NCBI RefSeq assembly: GCF_905220415.1
Contig: NC_059543.1
Location: forward strand, 372,001-436,000
DNA: 64,000 bases
Origin: Colias croceus
Lineage: Eukaryota > Arthropoda > Insecta > Lepidoptera > Pieridae
Direction of reading: 5' to 3'
The position numbers and the translations under genes were made by a program. The notes beneath the pieces are model-generated. The model was not told where the DNA came from, did no database searches, and was given only the letters and a program-made list of their open reading frames with translations. Below are positions 47,241 to 58,499 of this stretch, in pieces; position 1 is the stretch's first letter; the number at the start of each line of letters is the position of its first letter.

Positions 47241-48353
47241 TCTGTCTATAAATACAAGATACATAAACCGCTTTCATTTGTATCGTATAATATCTTATAA
47301 TATGTTGTTATTTGACATCGCGGACATATTTTATTGACCATATAAAAGTCATACGTGTGAGCAAACTCTGCGTGTTTGTTTCAACAAATAGCTAATACAA
47401 GTGAATTGCTGGCCTATTTAGGATGTTGTTTGTGACATGAGAGAAGCGGATTTTGCAAACGCTAATACGATAACTGTATGCTGTCACAAAGTTTTAGCCA
47501 AATTAAATTATTATTAATTATTTAAAAATAGTTGTAGGAAATAATAGACATTTTCATACAAATTCTGATTGTATAAAAAATTTCAATTCTTTCAGTCCGT
47601 TCTTGTTTTATTTCGTCTATAAGTAAAATCTACTGACTTCTACAAAAAAAATTCTTAACCTTACGGTGCATTTACATCCAACGAGCGAATGCTCATTCTA
47701 ATCCTAATCCTAAAGACTATGTCAAAGTCTTTTTGTGTAAACAGTGTAACACTGAACAAGAGTTTACGTTTAAACTGAAAGATCACGAAATAATGCTATT
47801 GCTCTAAATCTAGCTCTATATTCGTTTGATGTAAATGCGCCATTGTTCTTTTTTCGTACCAATTAATCAATATTTATATACTGTGAAAAGTGTACGAATA
47901 AAATCAAAGTTTTTTTTTATAATTTAATTAGGTAAGTATAAGATACTTTTTGAGACAATATTTTTTTTTATTAGACTCATTCATGCAAGTCTCTATAAAC
48001 AATTTTGCAATAAGTACTTACATTTTGCGATTATTTTCTTACATTATCGCTCCGCTCATCAATCTGAACATGTCCGCTGCGTGTTCCCGTATAATACGCG
48101 TAATAACAATAACATTATGCGAGCGGAGCCGGGGCATATGAATAACTTGATGTTGTATAATGTTACACCGATTCGTATAAAGGTAGGCTATACGATTTTG
48201 TATAATATATGAAGTATTTAAACCAAGAGTAAAATTTCTAAAGTAGGTGGGTACTAGAGAAATCAGGTGTAGGTACCTAAGAACATAGAAACACCAGACA
48301 TTTAAAATATAAATATAAAGACAAAATAAATTAAATGTACTATAATGTACCTA
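47241..48353. other. Non-coding
   Basis: No gene is supported. GAGCGGAGCCGGGGC near 48121-48135 resembles a decayed Helitron hairpin. Confidence 0.35.
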
Positions 48354-48409
48354 TGATATTATGTACTAAAAAATAATAAATTTGAAATTTTACATAGTAC
48401 ATAATATCA
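48354..48409. repeat. Inverted repeat, 15-bp arms
   Basis: TGATATTATGTACTA at 48354-48368 is complementary to TAGTACATAATATCA at 48395-48409 across a 26-nt loop. A further Helitron 3' scrap (GACGAAGCCGCGGG) lies downstream at about 48684-48697. Confidence 0.75.
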
Positions 48410-48996
48410 CAGGATCTTAAAGCTAGATTTAGAAATTTCTTGCGCGTTGTAATAAATTGACACGATAACTACTTAGTTACAATAGTTTCAGATATTGGGA
48501 CATTCGTATAAAAAAAAATTAATTCCAGATAATCTATTTTAAATGAACATTAGAGGTATAAATATTTAAGCTTAGCTTTTATTTATTAGGTACATAATTT
48601 ATTCTTATAAAATATTGTACGAAAATAGCATACTGATAAGTATTTTAGTCCACTTCATTGCGGTCATTTCACTAATTAAACAGGACGAAGCCGCGGGTAA
48701 TTACTAAGCTAATATATGTGAGATTTTATCCAAGTTTTGTCGACACAACATGCGGGTAGTAATTGTTACCTTTCAAAGAGACTATTTAATTTCCAACCCT
48801 TTGTACCTATAAACCTTTGTTCTTATCTTTTGTGTTTGTCACTATAACTATAGTTTAGATAAACTAAATAATTATAAACGGTTAAATTTTAAATGGCCGT
48901 TTAAGTGGTTTAGAATATGGGTTTATTTTCATTGATTATTATCACCTAGAATTTTCCAAGACAAACCGGAAAATATTATAATATTGATACCAAATC

Positions 48997-49032
48997 AAAT
49001 TTGATAACCAGGTATACCTGGTTATCAAATTT
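48997..49032. repeat. Perfect 36-bp palindrome without loop
   Basis: AAATTTGATAACCAGGTA is followed immediately by its reverse complement, centred at 49014/49015. With single-base gaps the symmetry continues outward to about 48990-49040. No transposon end is visible. Confidence 0.88.
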
Positions 49033-49233
49033 TGATTTTGTGTTAAATTTAGGCCAAGTGCAGTCGTTTTTCAGACCTCATATAAAATGTTCGTATTGAA
49101 AATTGTAAGTCTTTACTAAGAAACAGCTTTAATACTCTAGCACTGTACCTCATTACAAAAACTACATTATGAATTATCGTATTATTATTTGTATGTTTGA
49201 ATATGATACCTACAGAGTAAATATACATTTTAA

Positions 49234-50014
49234 CACGTTCGCGGACAGTGCAATCTTACAGGTTGAAGCTAATGAGACACTACTTTTTTTCATACATTGC
49301 CCAGGGGCGTAGTGTAACAACACATGGTTAAAAAACTATATGATATGACAGAACGGATAAAGGCGTAAACGTCGTAAGCACTCAGCATCAGATTCATAGT
49401 CACCCAAATGGGTCTTGACTCGATTCAGGGGTAGACGCTGCATCAAACAGGTCTTGAAGACGTTTTTGTTCTTTTTCGAACGAGTCTCGAGACGCCATCT
49501 GCAAAAATATTCGTTACAAATTTAGTTAAACAAAATCGTATTCACAACATAAATATGTTGTTTACAAAAGCAACTAGACTTGAATTAGTATATCCAGTAT
49601 GAGTAAAACAATTAAATTACGTTGGAAACAAAATACTCACTTTCTAAATAACAATTGCGCGCGAAAACATGCAGCGACACGCGGGATCACCGCAGCGGCG
49701 CAGTACTCGACTAACCGTATGCAAACATGGCGCCCACGGGCGTAGTGTGCGCGGGAGAGGGGTATAAAAATATGAATGTGTGCGTGGAAGTACCTTCCTT
49801 TGACGAATTTTTGTAAATAATACAGTGACAGTACAAAAGTCGTAATTATACCTGTCAAGACAGTACAACATGCCATTCTTTATGATAGTATGAAAAATCG
49901 CACGGCGTGTGGCGTACTGATTTTATGCAAGTAAAAACTGATACGTCGACAGACGTACTGTCGTAACACTTTTAGCTGTATAGACGCCTGTGTTCGTTAC
50001 TGTCCGCAAACGTG
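49234..50014 (-). mobile_element. piggyBac-like deletion derivative (781 bp)
   Basis: TTAA flanks both ends (49230-49233 and 50015-50018). The terminal inverted repeat is CACGTTYGCGGACAGT, starting right after TTAA. This is the piggyBac target rule. The minus-strand interior keeps about 500 bp of upstream sequence and the first codons of a transposase-like ORF, but everything catalytic is deleted. Confidence 0.82.
49340..49498 (-). pseudogene. N-terminal fragment of a piggyBac-type transposase
   Basis: ATG at 49498 opens MASRDSFEKEQKRLQDLFDA and continues for 32 residues to a TGA (49402-49400). Shifting one base gives an acidic, reading-compatible continuation (DYESDAEC). The acidic, low-complexity start agrees with piggyBac transposase N termini. 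With one frameshift and no catalytic domain it cannot work. The call leans on the TTAA ends. Confidence 0.55.
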
Positions 50015-50018
50015 TTAA

Positions 50019-50509
50019 TAAAGCATCAAAAAGCACTCTTTCAAATATTTGACATGACAATAAACTCGTGTTTAAATAGTAGATAATTATCTAACATACT
50101 AGCACACTAGTTAAAACAGATGTGTTCAAATTAAAGGTAGTTACTTCAATTGGCGTCGTACCTGCGTCTATCACCTAAACTACTCAATTATTCCATGTGG
50201 GTCATCCGCACAGAGACGACCATGGAGACTCTGTTAGCGTTCAATTTTAATATATCGAGTGAGTTTATTATAATACGTTTCAATTTTATGTATTTTTGCT
50301 CATTAATTAGATAATAATGTAAATGCCATTCTTTGTAGTGACATTTTACTGTTTTTTTTTGCAAACATGTGTCTATATTGTGATCTTCACAAAACTATTA
50401 TAATGTGACGATTTACTGTATACGTTAGTTAAATAATACCTATACATCCATCAGGTTTTTATTATTTTCTGTTGTCATATTGATACTATTTTCTTAATTT
50501 AAAATAACT
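50019..50509. other. Unique flank of the hAT element
   Basis: Positions 50140-50250 are complex sequence (CTACTCAATTATTCC, GAGACGACCATGGAGACTC). They may be part of a block continued beyond the hAT insertion at 52700-52880. Confidence 0.25.
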
Positions 50510-50804
50510 GTTTAAACCAGGGCTCGGAAACCGGTTTAAATTCTTAACCGGTTTCGGTCATTGACCCCAAACCGAAATTGATTTAGGTTAAAGGTTGCAC
50601 TTTACCGGTTTTTACCGGTTTATGCAAAATACCGGTTTTTCATTAATATTGGTTTTGGTGGTGAAAATTAACCGGTTAAAACCAAGTTACATAAGGATCC
50701 TCGGCCCCCGCTACCCTCGCTCGACGGGCCTGGACGTTGCGAAGTCATTTAGTTACAAAATTCTTAATCGCACTCAAGTTCGCAATTTTAGTTTATATTT
50801 GAAA

Positions 50805-51416
50805 CTAGCTGTACCCGCGACTTCGTCCGCGTGGAACAGTGACTGCGGGCAGCATATTTGAATTACAAACAGTTTGTGTAGCTGAAAATCTACTCTACAG
50901 TAATGCTTCCCTATAAACGATGTTTGACGTATGGCCATCGGGGACGAAAGCATACAGGCTCCTAGGATTGCTAACGCGTGACAGAGCTACATATAACTGA
51001 CTGTGCGAGAAACAGCTGATACTAAGATCTACACCAACAACTTTAAGCGTCTGACCTTGGGCTTTATTGATTGTCATCGCAAAACATAGGCTCACCGGAA
51101 ATTGCACTCGCTTAAAACTGAATGGAAAATTATTTGGTATGACGACTATAACTTTTTTATTTATGAACCGATTGACATGAAATAAAAACTAAATGTTAAG
51201 TGAAGCTTATCACAATATATTAGTAAAACCGCATCTAAATCGGATAAGCCGTTTCTGAGATTAGCATGCATACACACTCAGACAAACATACAAAAAAAAT
51301 AACTTCAGTTTTGGGTTCAGGAACGATTTAATAATAACTCCTGCTATTTTTTTTTACATATTTTCATTGTACAGATATCACTTTTCTACAATTTTATAAT
51401 TTAAATATACTATAAT
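50805..51416 (-). mobile_element. Helitron with a helicase remnant
   Basis: The 3' terminus is intact: hairpin CGCGGACGAAGTCGCGGG, then TACAG and CTAG|T (50808-50805). The helicase relic lies 90 bp inside. The 5' boundary is unclear; the sequence to about 51416 (AACCGATTGACATG..., TGTACAGATATCACTTTTC) is shared with the partial copy at 51627-51956. It is the only copy here with coding sequence. Confidence 0.75.
50895..51155 (-). pseudogene. Helitron Pif1-type helicase, C-terminal remnant
   Basis: The minus-strand frame reads FKRVQFPVSLCFAMTINKAQ, then GVDLS and LYVALSRVSNPRSLY, ending at a stop at 50895. TINKAQGQT and the YVALSR block are helicase motifs V and VI of the Pif1-like helicase at the C terminus of Helitron Rep/Hel proteins. 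About 87 residues remain. The Rep nuclease and helicase motifs I-IV are absent, so it is a transduced or deleted tail. In the parent it would unwind DNA during rolling-circle transposition. Confidence 0.9.
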
Positions 51417-51626
51417 GCAATTTGTGCAGGTTTTAGGCTGAGCAAAAATATAAATAAAGCTCCTTTGAACTCCTCCCCTCCTACTGCAACCTCAGCTTAC
51501 CCCCCCCCCTTGGGGACTTTCGATATGACAACCTGGACGTAATAAATTTATTTATGTGTTATTATTATCGTACATTGTACAGTGTATCAATAGAATGCCT
51601 TAGAAAATGTTCGCCGTGATTACTTA

Positions 51627-51956
51627 AATGGTCATAACTTTTTTATTTATTAACCGATTAACATGAAATAAACTCTAAATGTTAAATGAAGCTTACCACA
51701 ATATATTAGTGAAAACCGCATTTAAATCGGATAAGCCGTTTCTGAGATTAGCGTGTTCAAACATACAGACAAACAGACAAACAGACAAACAGACAAACCG
51801 ACAAACAGACAAACAGACAAAAAAATTTTTAACTACAGTTTTGGGTTTGGGATCGATTTAATAATAACACCTACTCATTTTTTTTTACATATTTTGATTG
51901 TACAGACACGACTTTTCTAGAATTTTATTATATGTATTGATGATTTGAATTTGATA
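51627..51956 (-). mobile_element. Partial Helitron copy
   Basis: Shares its body with 51160-51413 (ACCGATTAACATGAAATAAA, CCGCATTTAAATCGGATAAG, TTTTGGGTTTGGGATCGATT). It lacks a recognisable 3' hairpin, so it is truncated or fused with its neighbour. It contains the CAGACAAA array at 51762-51820. Confidence 0.55.
51762..51820. repeat. CAGACAAA tandem array
   Basis: About seven to eight copies of the octamer ACAGACAA, one with a CCG variant, ending in an A run. This is expansion of the short ACAGACAA string normally present in this Helitron family. Confidence 0.85.
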
Positions 51957-51957
51957 A

Positions 51958-52137
51958 CTAGATTTCCGCCCGCGGCTTCGCCCGTGTTTGCAAAGGAAAA
52001 CCCGCATAGTTCCCGTTCCCGTGGGATTTCCGGGATAAAAACTATCCTATGTGTTAATCCAAGTTACCCTCTATATGTGTGCTAAACATCCATACATCTA
52101 TACTTACAAACTATATTTTAGAATAGAATATATTAGA
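51958..52137 (-). mobile_element. Helitron, internally deleted relative of 16202-16434
   Basis: CTAG at 51961-51958 flanked by T (minus strand), hairpin CACGGGCGAAGCCGCGGGCG, and start TC after A at 52137. The first 120 bp are nearly identical to 16202-16324. A stretch of about 60 bp containing TCGGTTCAGTAGTTTTTACG is missing here. Confidence 0.78.
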
Positions 52138-52148
52138 TATATTAGATA

Positions 52149-52463
52149 CTAGCTTCCGCCCGCGATTCCGTCCGCGTGGAAAAATTAAGATTTATTTTTT
52201 TCTACGTATTTTTCCGGGATAAAAAGTATCCTATTTTATGCCCAGGATACTTATAGGTATACTTATACCAAGTTTCATCGAAATCGAACCGTTAGTTTTC
52301 ACGTGATGCCTGAACATACAGACAGACAAAAAATTTTTTAATCACATATTTGGGTTTGGTATCGATCCAGTAACACCCCCTGGTATTTATTTTTTCAATA
52401 TTTTCAATGTACAGAATTGACCCTTCTACAGATTTATTATATGTATTATATGTAGATATTAGA
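52149..52463 (-). mobile_element. Non-autonomous Helitron (315 bp)
   Basis: A|TC start at 52463 and CTAG|T end at 52152-52149 on the minus strand. The terminal hairpin CGCGGACGGAATCGCGGG has one mismatch. It lies 11 bp from the preceding Helitron in the same orientation. Confidence 0.8.
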
Positions 52464-52696
52464 TTCACTATATCTTGTGGCAAGCGTTAAAAAATGAGGC
52501 AAAAATAATAAAAGGAATTAACCGGTTAATTTGGGTGTCAAAACCGTTTGTGCAGAAGTAACCGGTAACCTTAATCATTTGGGTTACTTATAAACAGTTC
52601 ACTTGTTTAACCGGTAAATGAAGGAACGATATATTTACCGGTATATAATCTAAATTAACCGCTCTTTTCAAACCGGTTCCGAGCCCTGGTTTAAAC

Positions 52697-53589
52697 GAAT
52701 AATCATATAGTGTATGACGTACGTCCTCATTTACAAGAGAACCAGGCAGCTCCATAGTTTTTTGTTCTCGGTCGTTTATTAACTAAATTGTCGGTTGAGT
52801 AAGCGACCACCTGGCGGGCGATCACCTCTACTCAATTGATGGAATGGAGTCGACATACTGAGCAGGATGATCATGAAGGTAATTTATCCGTTTTTCCCTT
52901 AGGATCTCACGGGTGATAACATTCTTATGTTTCAATGAACTGCTTTATTACAAATTTAGTTTTTCTATGATTTAAGCTAAATAAATAGATACTTGTAGGA
53001 ATCAAAGTCTAACGGAATTAACAACAGATAGAGCGTTGATCGTATTTTCATTTATATATTTTAAATTCTAAAGATATTTTAACCTAAGTATCTAGTGATA
53101 TTCCAATATTTCCTCACGTAATACTTAATTCAGTAAGAATTTCATCAAAAACAATTAAGTTATAGAAATGAACTCAGAAGAAAATCAATTTGACACCTAA
53201 TTTAGACACACAAAAACTGAAGTTAGAAATTCTAACCTTACCTAGATTAAAAACTTACCTTACCTACATATTGTTAAAAAAAACGGTAGAAGCCACATAC
53301 TCCTTCAGACAAACAATCCTGTAATTAGCCGGCCAGACCGTTCCAATTTTTATCAGTACATCGCAGTACAGCCACCGGTTCCCCGAAGCCCGCATACAGA
53401 CGGACGGACAATTGAAACTAATAAACACGCTAAGTAATCAAGCGGTTTAGTTTGTGAGAGTATGCGACAATCCAATTTTTGGTCCTTCGAGGAAGATAAG
53501 CATAAGGAAGATTGGCATTGTGTTTTCTTGTTACTTTTACGTTTAAAAATGGAAAAAGTTTGTAAATATGTGTGCGTGTACACACGTAA
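52697..53589. other. Non-coding
   Basis: Positions 52790-52880 are complex and may be regulatory. The rest is AT-rich with no gene. Confidence 0.35.
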
Positions 53590-53754
53590 GAAGTGAAACT
53601 TCTTTATGACCTTATTTTTCAAAAAATAATTTACTATATGCAACTTTACAGAAATACATCGAATCACGCGTGGTAGAGATAAGAAAAAGATGGCGCGTAA
53701 CGGAAAAATGTTACACTAAATTTTTTTCCAACCCTGATAAAGAAGTTTCACTTC
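53590..53754. mobile_element. MITE with 18-bp GAAGTGAAACTTCTTTAT ends (165 bp)
   Basis: GAAGTGAAACTTCTTTAT at 53590-53607 is exactly complementary to the end at 53737-53754. The terminal repeat itself contains a small palindrome (GAAGTGAAACTTC). There is no ORF. The family is shared with 37797-37926. No clear target duplication was found. Confidence 0.75.
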
Positions 53755-54529
53755 AAAAAAAATAGTAATGACATAAGCTCTTTATTTTTTCTAAATAACA
53801 AACATTGGTTAAAATCTAACTAGAATTTGCATTTACAAAAAATATCTCAATAGTTATTTACAAGATTTTAGCAAAAACATCCTGTCAATACATGCAAGAC
53901 TTTTTTTGTTGACACACGTACACTCTTTACTTTGAGCGTGTCATATACCTTACACTTTTTGTGTCAATCTCGATAAAATCACAAGCAAGTATAACGGTGC
54001 AAAAAGTCCCCATTGATGGGTTAAGTTCGGGACACCTGGAGCGCTTTGTGTGTTGTGGGGATAATGTTACACGTTGAGTGCATACGGGTTAACTCAAGTT
54101 ACTTGCTTTGCTGTTGAAGTTAGTTTAAGCACGGTGATATATGTGAAATCATTGTATAAAAAGCAATATTATATGTAAATAAGTATATGTAAACAGTGTT
54201 TGAGTTAAACGAAAAAACAAATAAAGAATAATTATTTACCCAGTACCTATGTACTAGATGAACTGTGATTGATAAGAATTTAAATAAATAAACACTATGA
54301 AATAAAGACGATACATACAACAATACATTGTTTTAATAATACCTTGAGATTTAAGAAGAAAGAGTTAAATAAAATTCTCTTAGATTTCCGATATATTTAT
54401 CAACCTTATATGCTTGTAAAACTGTAGGTCTAATAATAATTGTAGCATGAAAAAAACAAAATACAATTACCAAAGATCGCTTAAAATTCCTTAGTCAGTG
54501 AAAAACCGCAAATATACCGTAAATCTGAA
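53755..54529. other. Non-coding; two GGGTTAA ends
   Basis: CATTGATGGGTTAA (about 54012-54025) and CATACGGGTTAA (about 54081-54092) resemble isolated piggyBac-type ends without matching partners. No ORF is supported. Confidence 0.25.
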
Positions 54530-54790
54530 CCCATAACTCAGCAACTCAAACAATTGAAAATTTATTAATCTGCCCCGTGTACCTCGTAAACAGCCGGGCT
54601 TAAGTAATTAACATCATGTGGATGTTTTAATAACTTGCCATCCTCAAAATTGTTTGCACACGTCGTTGTAGGTAATTTTGGGTTAAATTCGTACGTGATC
54701 CGCTTTTAAAGGGTTAAGGGATTTCCTGTTTAACGCTGCTAATAGATATTGAAGACCGCTCCGTTTTTGGGAGATTTTAAAATTTTGACC
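54530..54790. promoter_or_regulatory. Possible conserved regulatory block
   Basis: Complex sequence with TTTATTAATCTGCC, CGTAAACAGCCGGGC (forkhead-like), AAGTAATTAACATC, AGGTAATTTTGGG and GCTGCTAATAG. No coding signature. Function is inferred. Confidence 0.25.
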
Positions 54791-55592
54791 TACGATTTGC
54801 CATTTTTTGTGGTGGTTTAAGTATAATTGTGGATGCTATTTTATTTAAAGCAGATTTAAAGTACATCAAAATGATATCTTGTTTTTTTTTGCGTAGGAGG
54901 CAACCGTGCAGACGCGTCACCTGATGGAAAGTTTAAATTTTATGACAATTTTTACAAAAATTTGTATCAAATCAATAAAACTGTGTTATCTGAAATAAGG
55001 AACTAATGAAGATTTTTTTAAGACAACAAACCTCAAACTCTGCTCAATTCAAACTATTAAAATTTAAATTAAAAGCCTAATCTATCATAATAATATTATA
55101 ACACACATAATTATTTATTATTTAAGGACCTGTAATATTGAACATTAACACATGTCTAAATTAAAGACATTATACATAATATATTAGTCACATAATTTCG
55201 GTCCAAAACATTAGAAGCCATGGCAGACCAGGGCTAAAGTTATTAGTTTCACCTGAGGGGCCAAGCGATGTATCTAAGTGTTTACACTTCAAACAATACA
55301 TTCAAATTATTATGAACCCCTCAGACGAACTCTGATGCAATCTAAAACATACCCTACACCTTTGCGTCAAGACTGAAATCCCCATGTTCAGTATTTTCAT
55401 TGTCTTGTTCAGATTAATAGAAGTATATTGACATAAGAGGTAGCTATTACCTTGATATATTAAAGTTCGATGCTCGCATCTCCCTTGAGCATTCTGTTAT
55501 TGTTATTTAAATGACGAGAACATGCTAGTCATCATTATCATCTTGTTAATGGGTTTGATACTGGCCTACTTGTAGGCGTGTTTCTTGAATTG
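54791..55592. other. Non-coding
   Basis: AT-rich, with no supported gene or repeat boundary. Confidence 0.4.
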
Positions 55593-55629
55593 CACCATGT
55601 CCAAAATATGTAAGATTTTGGACATGGTG
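55593..55629. repeat. Perfect inverted repeat, 15-bp arms
   Basis: CACCATGTCCAAAAT (55593-55607) and ATTTTGGACATGGTG (55615-55629) are exact complements separated by ATGTAAG, a 7-nt loop. Confidence 0.85.
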
Positions 55630-57179
55630 TTTATTATGTGAAAATTGAACATGGTAGTGGTGATAGCTTGTGTCTTATTTAATACTAACTTATTAAATTT
55701 AACAATCAAGAAATCGACCACAACAACGTTCGCATTGACGAACTTGCTTTCATGTATTGCTTATATTTTAGAATTAAAAAAAAAACTCAATTTCTAAAAT
55801 TGGTGTTGCCTTGGTCGTGTGAAACGAATTTATAAAGAAAAGGAAAAGGCAGAAAAAAATTCACATACAACGGTGGTATGAAAAATTCTTCTACACACGT
55901 GTAATTTTTGGTGTAGGTATTTAAACTGCAAGTTACTATACTTCAATCTCAAATAGCTAAAGAATACAATGTACTAGTTAAACTCAGAGGTGATACATAT
56001 GAATTTTATAACTGTTTTTACGACCGGCTCGTAAAGTGAACTTGCAAGTTATTGATTTTTTATTGTACTTGTTGTCCCCTTAATGACGTCATATAAGTAA
56101 ATGATGTCATCTACGGTTTAGTTTCTAACAAAGACGCGTTTAGTTTAGTGATGGTAGGAAGGTAGATCTTATTTAGTCGTTTGTAAGAATATGAGTATTG
56201 AGTAAGCTTGGAGATACGTTTCAATTATGGGATGAGGTTAAATGATGTTGTAACAGCGAGCATGTTGTTGTAATGAATTGCATATTCATTCGTAACAAAT
56301 TCTTTCATATATAAATAAATTAAAATTATTACGCTCGTAGAAGATGAAACAATGAAAATGGAAATGAAAATGAAATAATACTTTGTTAATAATAGAATCG
56401 TTAGTTAGATATAAAATTGCAAATATAAAAATATAATTTTTTGTTTCAGGATAAAGCTCATATCATTCTACAATCTGCAGGATATTTTCATATTTTTCGG
56501 TATATTAATCATCAAAATGCTGCCGGAATTTACAAAACATACACGAACAAGGGACATAATTCAATTACTTTTCAATTCTATAAAACTGATATGTATCCTT
56601 AGTATTAATCAGTGTAGGGTAACAAGATTTCCAGCACGTAATGGGATGGTCTCAGCGGGACATTGGACACTTTATTAGATTGTCGCCCTAACCTGCGATG
56701 TGCGATGTAGATGAAAAATAAATGAAAGAGTTATATATTATGAGGGACGATACAATGCTGTTTTTATCTGTGCCACGTGACCTTGCTAATGGATGTGGTA
56801 TTGAATTATAATCTTAATCTGTTTGCTATTGTAAAGGTAATGGACTAATCTTGTTAGAGGCAATGGAGGCTTTAAGAAGTTGGTACAATGCATAAGATGT
56901 ATAATACCGAAAATTCTGATGTCGTCGGATAATAAATATAGAAAGGAATTATTCAAAAATGTTAACTGTTAAACTGACCGTTTGACCGTTTGATATACTT
57001 GAAAATATTATCATCTAGGCAAAACTGAAATATTAGCAGTTATTTATCCACTTTAGAAGACTAAGAGGTATATTTGAACCACAGACAGAAAAAAAAAACA
57101 AAACAATTTATCGCGAAAAATAGGCTCAGTGGAAATGCACAATAAACTTCTGGGTGAAAGCCTAATGCTATCCAAACAT
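55630..57179. other. Non-coding
   Basis: A TGACGTCA (CRE-type) site occurs at about 56083-56090, with a related TGATGTCATC downstream. No gene is recognised. Confidence 0.35.
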
Positions 57180-57490
57180 TTTACATCATAAATACACTTG
57201 CAAAAAAATCTAACAAACGCTGGGATAAAGTTGCACCATCATTACAATCCCGAGTATCAAACAAAGCGCACCATGACCGGAATTCAGCCGTTACATTCAA
57301 ACTTACCTCGTCTCCCCCGCCATAACTCATTCCAATGATTTTTAGCCCGTGTGACACATTCTTTGATTTACAACGCGCGAACAATGAACTAGCCACGCGA
57401 CGCTTATGAAAACCGTGGGTGACTGTTGCTTTTTGTTTCGCTCCGTAATTATTGGTGTCGCATATGGCTTGCTTTACGGGTTTTGTAAAC
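57180..57490. promoter_or_regulatory. Possible conserved regulatory block or unknown exon
   Basis: Complex sequence holding TTCTTTGATTTAC (TCF-like), GAACAATGAAC (Sox-like) and CGTAATTATTGG (homeodomain-like). A 71-codon minus-strand frame (57396-57181) is open here, but its peptide has no domain I recognise. Non-coding regulation is my preferred reading. Confidence 0.28.
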
Positions 57491-57832
57491 GGTTAACTAT
57501 TTTGTAATTATATGAACCTGCAACGGATTTTGAACGTGGTTTGTGTTATGTGCTTTTATATGGACATGCGTTCTAAATATGTAGTATGTTTTAACTTAAT
57601 CCTAATCGTTCTGTATGAGAGTTACTTTAATTTTCTTGATGTATATATTTTCAAGCATTGAACCAATTTATTTTCAATCGAATTCAAGTCTCGCATAATT
57701 AATGTTTGATTAGGTACTTATTATTGTAGTTTCGTACACACATTCATTAAGTTGAGGAGAGTATAGGATATGGGATGCTGATTTTTGTTTAAATTGTATT
57801 CCCAGAATATCTTGAATTCCTTGAATCATTAT

Positions 57833-57878
57833 AAAAGACGCATAGTCAGAACGCATGCGTTCTGACTATGCGTCTTTT
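57833..57878. repeat. Perfect 46-bp palindrome without loop
   Basis: AAAAGACGCATAGTCAGAAC (start of the left arm, 57833-57855) is followed directly by the exact complement (57856-57878), centred on ACGCA|TGCGT. The arms are not AT-simple, so chance is very unlikely. Confidence 0.93.
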
Positions 57879-58079
57879 CGTCTCGCGTGTTTTCAATCAC
57901 CACCACGTCATCTGAACAAAATTTATCTCACGAAAATAAAAGGGAATTCTGATCATTACGTTCGCGACATTGACTCTCAGTCGCCAATAAAAACACGCCA
58001 GACCTCCTGCTTAGATGTTTATTTTGTCACACGAGCACCCCTTGGCAAGGTATTATAATTAAGCTCATTTGTTATTTCT

Positions 58080-58220
58080 GCTACAGCCGGCGCGGCGGTG
58101 CGCAGGCGCTATAAGCCCTCCTGTATAGGTGCGTCGTTAAAGCGGGTTTTTTGATGCGCACGCGACTTCAGCCCGCATTATCTTTTTATCGTCGCAACCC
58201 CAGCGCGGATTATGAATGCA
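58080..58220. promoter_or_regulatory. CpG-rich block, possible promoter or enhancer
   Basis: GCCGGCGCGGCGGTGCGCAG followed by ATCTTTTTATCGTCGC and GCGCGGATTATGAATGC, in an otherwise AT-rich region. No ORF and no TATA/initiator arrangement I would trust. Confidence 0.25.
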
Positions 58221-58499
58221 GGGGTGTGTAACCTTTTCGATTTTAAGGAAATGACATTTACTGTTACTGCAGCCGATTGTCAATATTTACAATGATATAT
58301 TTCTAGACTTATGATATAAAATATTATAAAATCATGTTAAGATAATATTTATATATCTATCTAAATTAACATGGGAAGAAACATTTTCTTGAAATTATTT
58401 TATAGTAATTTCTCGCATCGTTTTTGTTGTTCTACAATGGAGATTTAAGTGTCACGCAGGTGAGACACATAACAAATGATTTCACTACACTTGGCGATC

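Larger units (their letters stand above)
50518..52688. mobile_element. hAT-type element with perfect 8-bp duplication, hosting Helitrons
   Basis: The terminal inverted repeat CAGGGCTCGGAA(A)CCGGTTT is present at both ends, and GTTTAAAC flanks both sides (50510-50517, 52689-52696). An 8-bp duplication and a CAGGG start are hAT traits. The outer 180 bp on each side (50518-50690 and 52515-52688) carry about a dozen ACCGGTT-type motifs, probably transposase-binding repeats. No hAT transposase is present. The middle is filled by a chain of Helitrons (50805-52463), so the original element was only about 350-500 bp. Confidence 0.88.

Noticed and set aside
49637..49876. 79- and 75-codon minus-strand frames and a nearby TATAAAA
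   Set aside because: They lie in the upstream part of the piggyBac derivative, before its transposase start, in two competing frames; not coding.
51762..51820. Evenly repeated octamers resembling a CRISPR array
   Set aside because: The unit is 8 bp with no spacers; a simple tandem repeat in an insect Helitron.
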